DNA of 64,000 nt from Fibrisoma montanum (GTDB lineage: Bacteria; Bacteroidota; Bacteroidia; Cytophagales; Spirosomataceae): NCBI RefSeq assembly GCF_003583365.1, contig NZ_QXED01000002.1, forward strand, positions 62,001 through 126,000, given 5' to 3'. Position numbers and translations under genes: made by a program. The stretch's first letter is position 1; each line of letters opens with the position of its first letter. Below the pieces are notes generated by a model, which made no database searches, was not told the DNA's origin, and saw only the letters and a program-made list of their open reading frames with translations. Positions 61,406 through 64,000 of the stretch are shown piece by piece.

Positions 61406-64000
61406 TTAATACGGCACGTCGAGGGTGATGGTCGTGCCGGCTTCTCCAGAGTCGACTACCAGTTTCGACTGCAGGTAAGCCGCCCGGGAGTGAATGTTAC
61501 GCAGGCCAATTCCGGCTTGTCCGTTCCTGGCTGCCACAGCGTATCCCTGGCCATCATCCTCGACCAATAAAGATACGTGTTGCGGATAAAAAATCAATTG
61601 TACCGTAATAGTACGGGCCTGGGCGTGTTTAATGGCATTGCTGATGAGTTCGACGGCAATGCGGTAGATGGTCAGTTCGGTTTCGTGATCCAGGCGCCGT
61701 TCGTCGCCGAACGTAATAAACAGAAATTGAATCTTGGAACCTGCTTCGACCCGCCTGACAATTTCACGGATGGCTTCGGTCAGCCCAAGCTTGACAAACT
61801 CGGGTGGCATGAGATGATGAGCGATATGGCGCAGGTCAGCGATGGCTTTCTTCATGAGTTGGATGGGGCCTTCCAGCTCGTCGTGCGGTCGATGAAGGGT
61901 TTGCAACTGCCCTTTGATGACCGATAGCGTTGCGCCTAAATCATCGTGGAGATCGGCCGCCAGCCGTTGGCGTTCTTCTTCCTGGGCCTGCAACACCCGT
62001 TTCAAATTCGTCCGTTGCCGACGGAGCCGGGCGCGGGTATAAAGTCGGATGGATACGACCGCCAGTAATACCAACAGCAGGCCGGCCAGGAGCCTGAACC
62101 AGGTGGTTTGCCACCAGGGCGGGTGGATGATAACCCGCAAAGCCACGCCTTTATCGTTCCAAACGCCATCGTTGTTTGACCCTTTGACCCGAAATACGTA
62201 CGTACCAGGGGCCAGGTTGGTGTAGCTGACGTACCGGCGCGAACCGCTGTGTACCCAGTCTGGCTCAAGCCCGTCCAGTTTGTAAGCGTACTGATTTTTA
62301 GCCGGGTTTGTATAATCCATCGCAGCAAACTCAAAGGAAAGAAAATTCTGGTCGTAGGTCAGCTCAACGGGATCGGTGCCTGTTTTGCCGGGTAGCGGAG
62401 TGTCGAATAACTTAATCTGAGTTATAGCCAGTGGAGGAACGTGCCGGTTGATGGTCAGCTGGCGAGGATTAAACGTAGTAAAGCCGTTATTGCCTCCAAA
62501 GTATAATGTACCGTCTTTTGTTTTGCAATGAGCCTGTCGAAAGCCATTGCTTTGTAGTCCGTCGTTGACATCGTAATTGGAAAAGGTCGTGCGATTAGCC
62601 GAAAACCGGGAAAGCCCTTTTGTGGTGGCCAGCCAGAGATACCCCTGGCTGTCTTCAGTGATAGAAAAGATGGTGTTGTCGCCCAGCCCGTTAGCTTGTG
62701 TAAACGCCTGAAATGTTTCTGTCTGGTAGTCGAACCGGCAGAGGCCGCCACCCAGAGTGCCAAACCATAGGTTTCCTTTTGAATCCTGAGTGATGCAGGG
62801 AACGCCATCCGACGTGATGCTGCCGGGCTTGTGCCGATCGGGTCGGTAGTAGGTGAAACGACCCGTTTTTCGGTCTAACCGATTCAACGCAACGCTCACG
62901 GTACCAATCCACAAGTTACCCCGGTCGTCTTCCAGTATAGACGTAATGTGAGTGTCGCTGATCCCGTTTTTTTGCCGAGGGGCGTAATAAACGACCTGAC
63001 CTGTTTTAGGGTTGAAGCTCTTAAGGCCGTAGGTCGTACCCAGCCAGAGCAGTCCCTGTCGATCTTCATACAGCGCTAGAATCGCTGCCTGGCCACTCAG
63101 CCCTGGATACCGCTTGGTTTGTCGTGTTAAACAGCTAAACGTTCCTGTTTTTGGGTTGAACAGGGCCAGTTCGCCCCCGCTGGCCACCCATAGATTTCCT
63201 TCCCGATCTTCAAGCATGGCCTCAGCGTTCCAGTTAGGCAGACTCGTTGGATCAGTGAGGCTGTGCCGATACTGTGTAAATTGACCAGTTCGCTGATCCA
63301 GCCGGTTCAACGCATTGCTGGTGCCAATCCAGACGGTGCCCGATCGGTCCTCCAGGATGGACTGAACAATCTCATTATTCAGCGAACGGGGATCGTACGG
63401 AAGTGGCCCGTAATGGCGAAAAGGGTGGCTAAGATTGACTTTGTCAATGCCTTTGCCGTACGTGCCAACCCATAGTAAACCGGACCGGTCGACCAGCAAA
63501 GACAGCGCACAGTCGCTACTTAGGCCGGATCGATCAACCGGGTTGTGGCGGATGTGGTCGAATTGCCTGCGTTTTGTGTCGAACCGAAACAGACCCTCGC
63601 TGGCGCAGCCTAACCAGAGATTCCCCTGCTGATCCTCCGCAAAGTGGCGGAAGTGCTTGTTAGTGAACGTATTGATGGTTTGAGAAGGGCTCAGTCCATA
63701 CGGGTAATGAATAAAGGTCTCCGTTTTTCGATCAAACTGGTTGATCCCATTGTCAGTGCTTACCCAAAGCCTGCCGGCCCGGTCCTCGTAGGCTTCCCAC
63801 ACTTTATCGTGGCTTAAGCTACGCGGATTAGTGGGGTCGTGACGGTACGTAGTCAAACTGACCTGCGGAGGTTTACCCGGACCGGTCAACCTCACCCGCA
63901 TGCCATGCAGCCCACTGTCCGTGCAAAGCCAGATAGTACCTGTTTTGTCGCCGTAGATGGTATTGATAACCGGAATGACGGATTTCCCCTCAGCCGACTG
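61406..64000 (-). CDS. Two-component sensor with periplasmic beta-propellers and HisKA_3 kinase (5' end cut by window edge)
   Basis: The frame runs from the stop at 61406 to the window edge without interruption, 33 codons beyond the internal ATG at 63901, so the true start lies outside. The visible part has at least ten two-component-propeller repeats (for example ILEDRSGTVWIGTSNALNRL), a Y_Y_Y domain (LAPGTYVFRVKGSNNDGVW), and one membrane helix (WFRLLAGLLLVLLAVVSI). The kinase has the phospho-acceptor in RLAADLHDDLGATLS and an ATPase domain with ELISNAIKHAQ and GIGLRNIHSRA. It is a one-membrane-span cousin of hybrid two-component systems that sense glycans. Partner is the NarL gene. Confidence 0.9.
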   Translation of the reverse strand, partial: QSAEGKSVIPVINTIYGDKTGTIWLCTDSGLHGMRVRLTGPGKPPQVSLTTYRHDPTNPRSLSHDKVWEAYEDRAGRLWVSTDNGINQFDRKTETFIHYPYGLSPSQTINTFTNKHFRHFAEDQQGNLWLGCASEGLFRFDTKRRQFDHIRHNPVDRSGLSSDCALSLLVDRSGLLWVGTYGKGIDKVNLSHPFRHYGPLPYDPRSLNNEIVQSILEDRSGTVWIGTSNALNRLDQRTGQFTQYRHSLTDPTSLPNWNAEAMLEDREGNLWVASGGELALFNPKTGTFSCLTRQTKRYPGLSGQAAILALYEDRQGLLWLGTTYGLKSFNPKTGQVVYYAPRQKNGISDTHITSILEDDRGNLWIGTVSVALNRLDRKTGRFTYYRPDRHKPGSITSDGVPCITQDSKGNLWFGTLGGGLCRFDYQTETFQAFTQANGLGDNTIFSITEDSQGYLWLATTKGLSRFSANRTTFSNYDVNDGLQSNGFRQAHCKTKDGTLYFGGNNGFTTFNPRQLTINRHVPPLAITQIKLFDTPLPGKTGTDPVELTYDQNFLSFEFAAMDYTNPAKNQYAYKLDGLEPDWVHSGSRRYVSYTNLAPGTYVFRVKGSNNDGVWNDKGVALRVIIHPPWWQTTWFRLLAGLLLVLLAVVSIRLYTRARLRRQRTNLKRVLQAQEEERQRLAADLHDDLGATLSVIKGQLQTLHRPHDELEGPIQLMKKAIADLRHIAHHLMPPEFVKLGLTEAIREIVRRVEAGSKIQFLFITFGDERRLDHETELTIYRIAVELISNAIKHAQARTITVQLIFYPQHVSLLVEDDGQGYAVAARNGQAGIGLRNIHSRAAYLQSKLVVDSGEAGTTITLDVPY

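Noticed and set aside
1-64000. Mobile elements, CRISPR array, tRNA or rRNA genes
   Set aside because: No transposase, integrase, regularly spaced repeats, tRNA-like cloverleaf or rRNA sequence was recognised on reading.

Overview
The window looks like a chromosomal segment of a Gram-negative member of the Bacteroidota, most likely a Spirosoma-like member of the Cytophagales. The supporting signs are: FtsX-type permeases with a cytosolic prefix segment next to a PadR regulator; TonB-dependent receptors and TonB transducers; lipid A (lpxB) and heptose (hldD) genes; the carboxynorspermidine route to spermidine; bifunctional hisB; a beta-propeller two-component sensor; and Bacteroidota-type -7 promoter boxes (TAnnTTTG) upstream of several genes. 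Base composition looks moderately G+C rich, except for an A+T-rich island near 33.3-33.9 kb. I saw no rRNA, tRNA, CRISPR array, transposase or phage gene.

Layout. 0-4.5 kb: two FtsX permeases (the first cut by the window edge) and padR. 5-9.1 kb: TonB-dependent receptor, YfiR-like protein and CHASE8/HAMP-type histidine kinase, a probable sensory operon. 9.3-15 kb: a leftward set (PLP decarboxylase, metallo-beta-lactamase-fold hydrolase, trans-sulfuration PLP enzyme) divergent from a MocR regulator. 15-16.9 kb: two auxiliary beta-oxidation enzymes for unsaturated fatty acids (ECH1-like and DECR-like) separated by a perfect 26-bp inverted repeat. 17-25 kb: LytS-like kinase, pabB, a NYN-cold-shock fusion protein, hisB, a tiny membrane peptide, an acyltransferase, lpxB and a QueD/PTPS protein. 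25-31 kb: hldD, a secreted subtilase, an aminopeptidase P, a TetR regulator and two WapI-like immunity proteins.

31-36 kb: carboxynorspermidine synthase and decarboxylase are split by a TonB gene, an A+T-rich Imm8 immunity gene and a chimeric TonB-like gene. The chimera carries a 253-bp second copy of the TonB linker. This is the clearest sign of rearrangement or acquisition in the window. 36-43 kb: beta-helix protein, UDP-xylose pair (ugd and UXS), acyl-CoA dehydrogenase, GlsB-like protein and pgeF. 43-46.9 kb: a subtilase without a signal peptide followed by a small protein that could be an I9-like inhibitor acting in trans, an aldo/keto reductase and an ABM-family protein. 46.9-57.4 kb: a large outer-surface protein with a TonB plug domain but no barrel, a HELGH lipoprotein, an MFS transporter, a GNAT enzyme, a GH43-like secreted hydrolase, a TPR-HTH regulator and a ModE-like regulator. 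58-64 kb: a hybrid histidine kinase with Hpt domain plus LytTR regulator, then a NarL-type regulator plus a propeller sensor kinase cut by the right edge.

The best candidates for under-described biology are the receptor-YfiR-kinase module, the tonB/Imm8 duplication next to two other orphan immunity genes, the subtilase with its small partner, and the 26-bp palindrome with a related fragment elsewhere in the window. All functional calls rest on reading motifs by eye; no database search was run.
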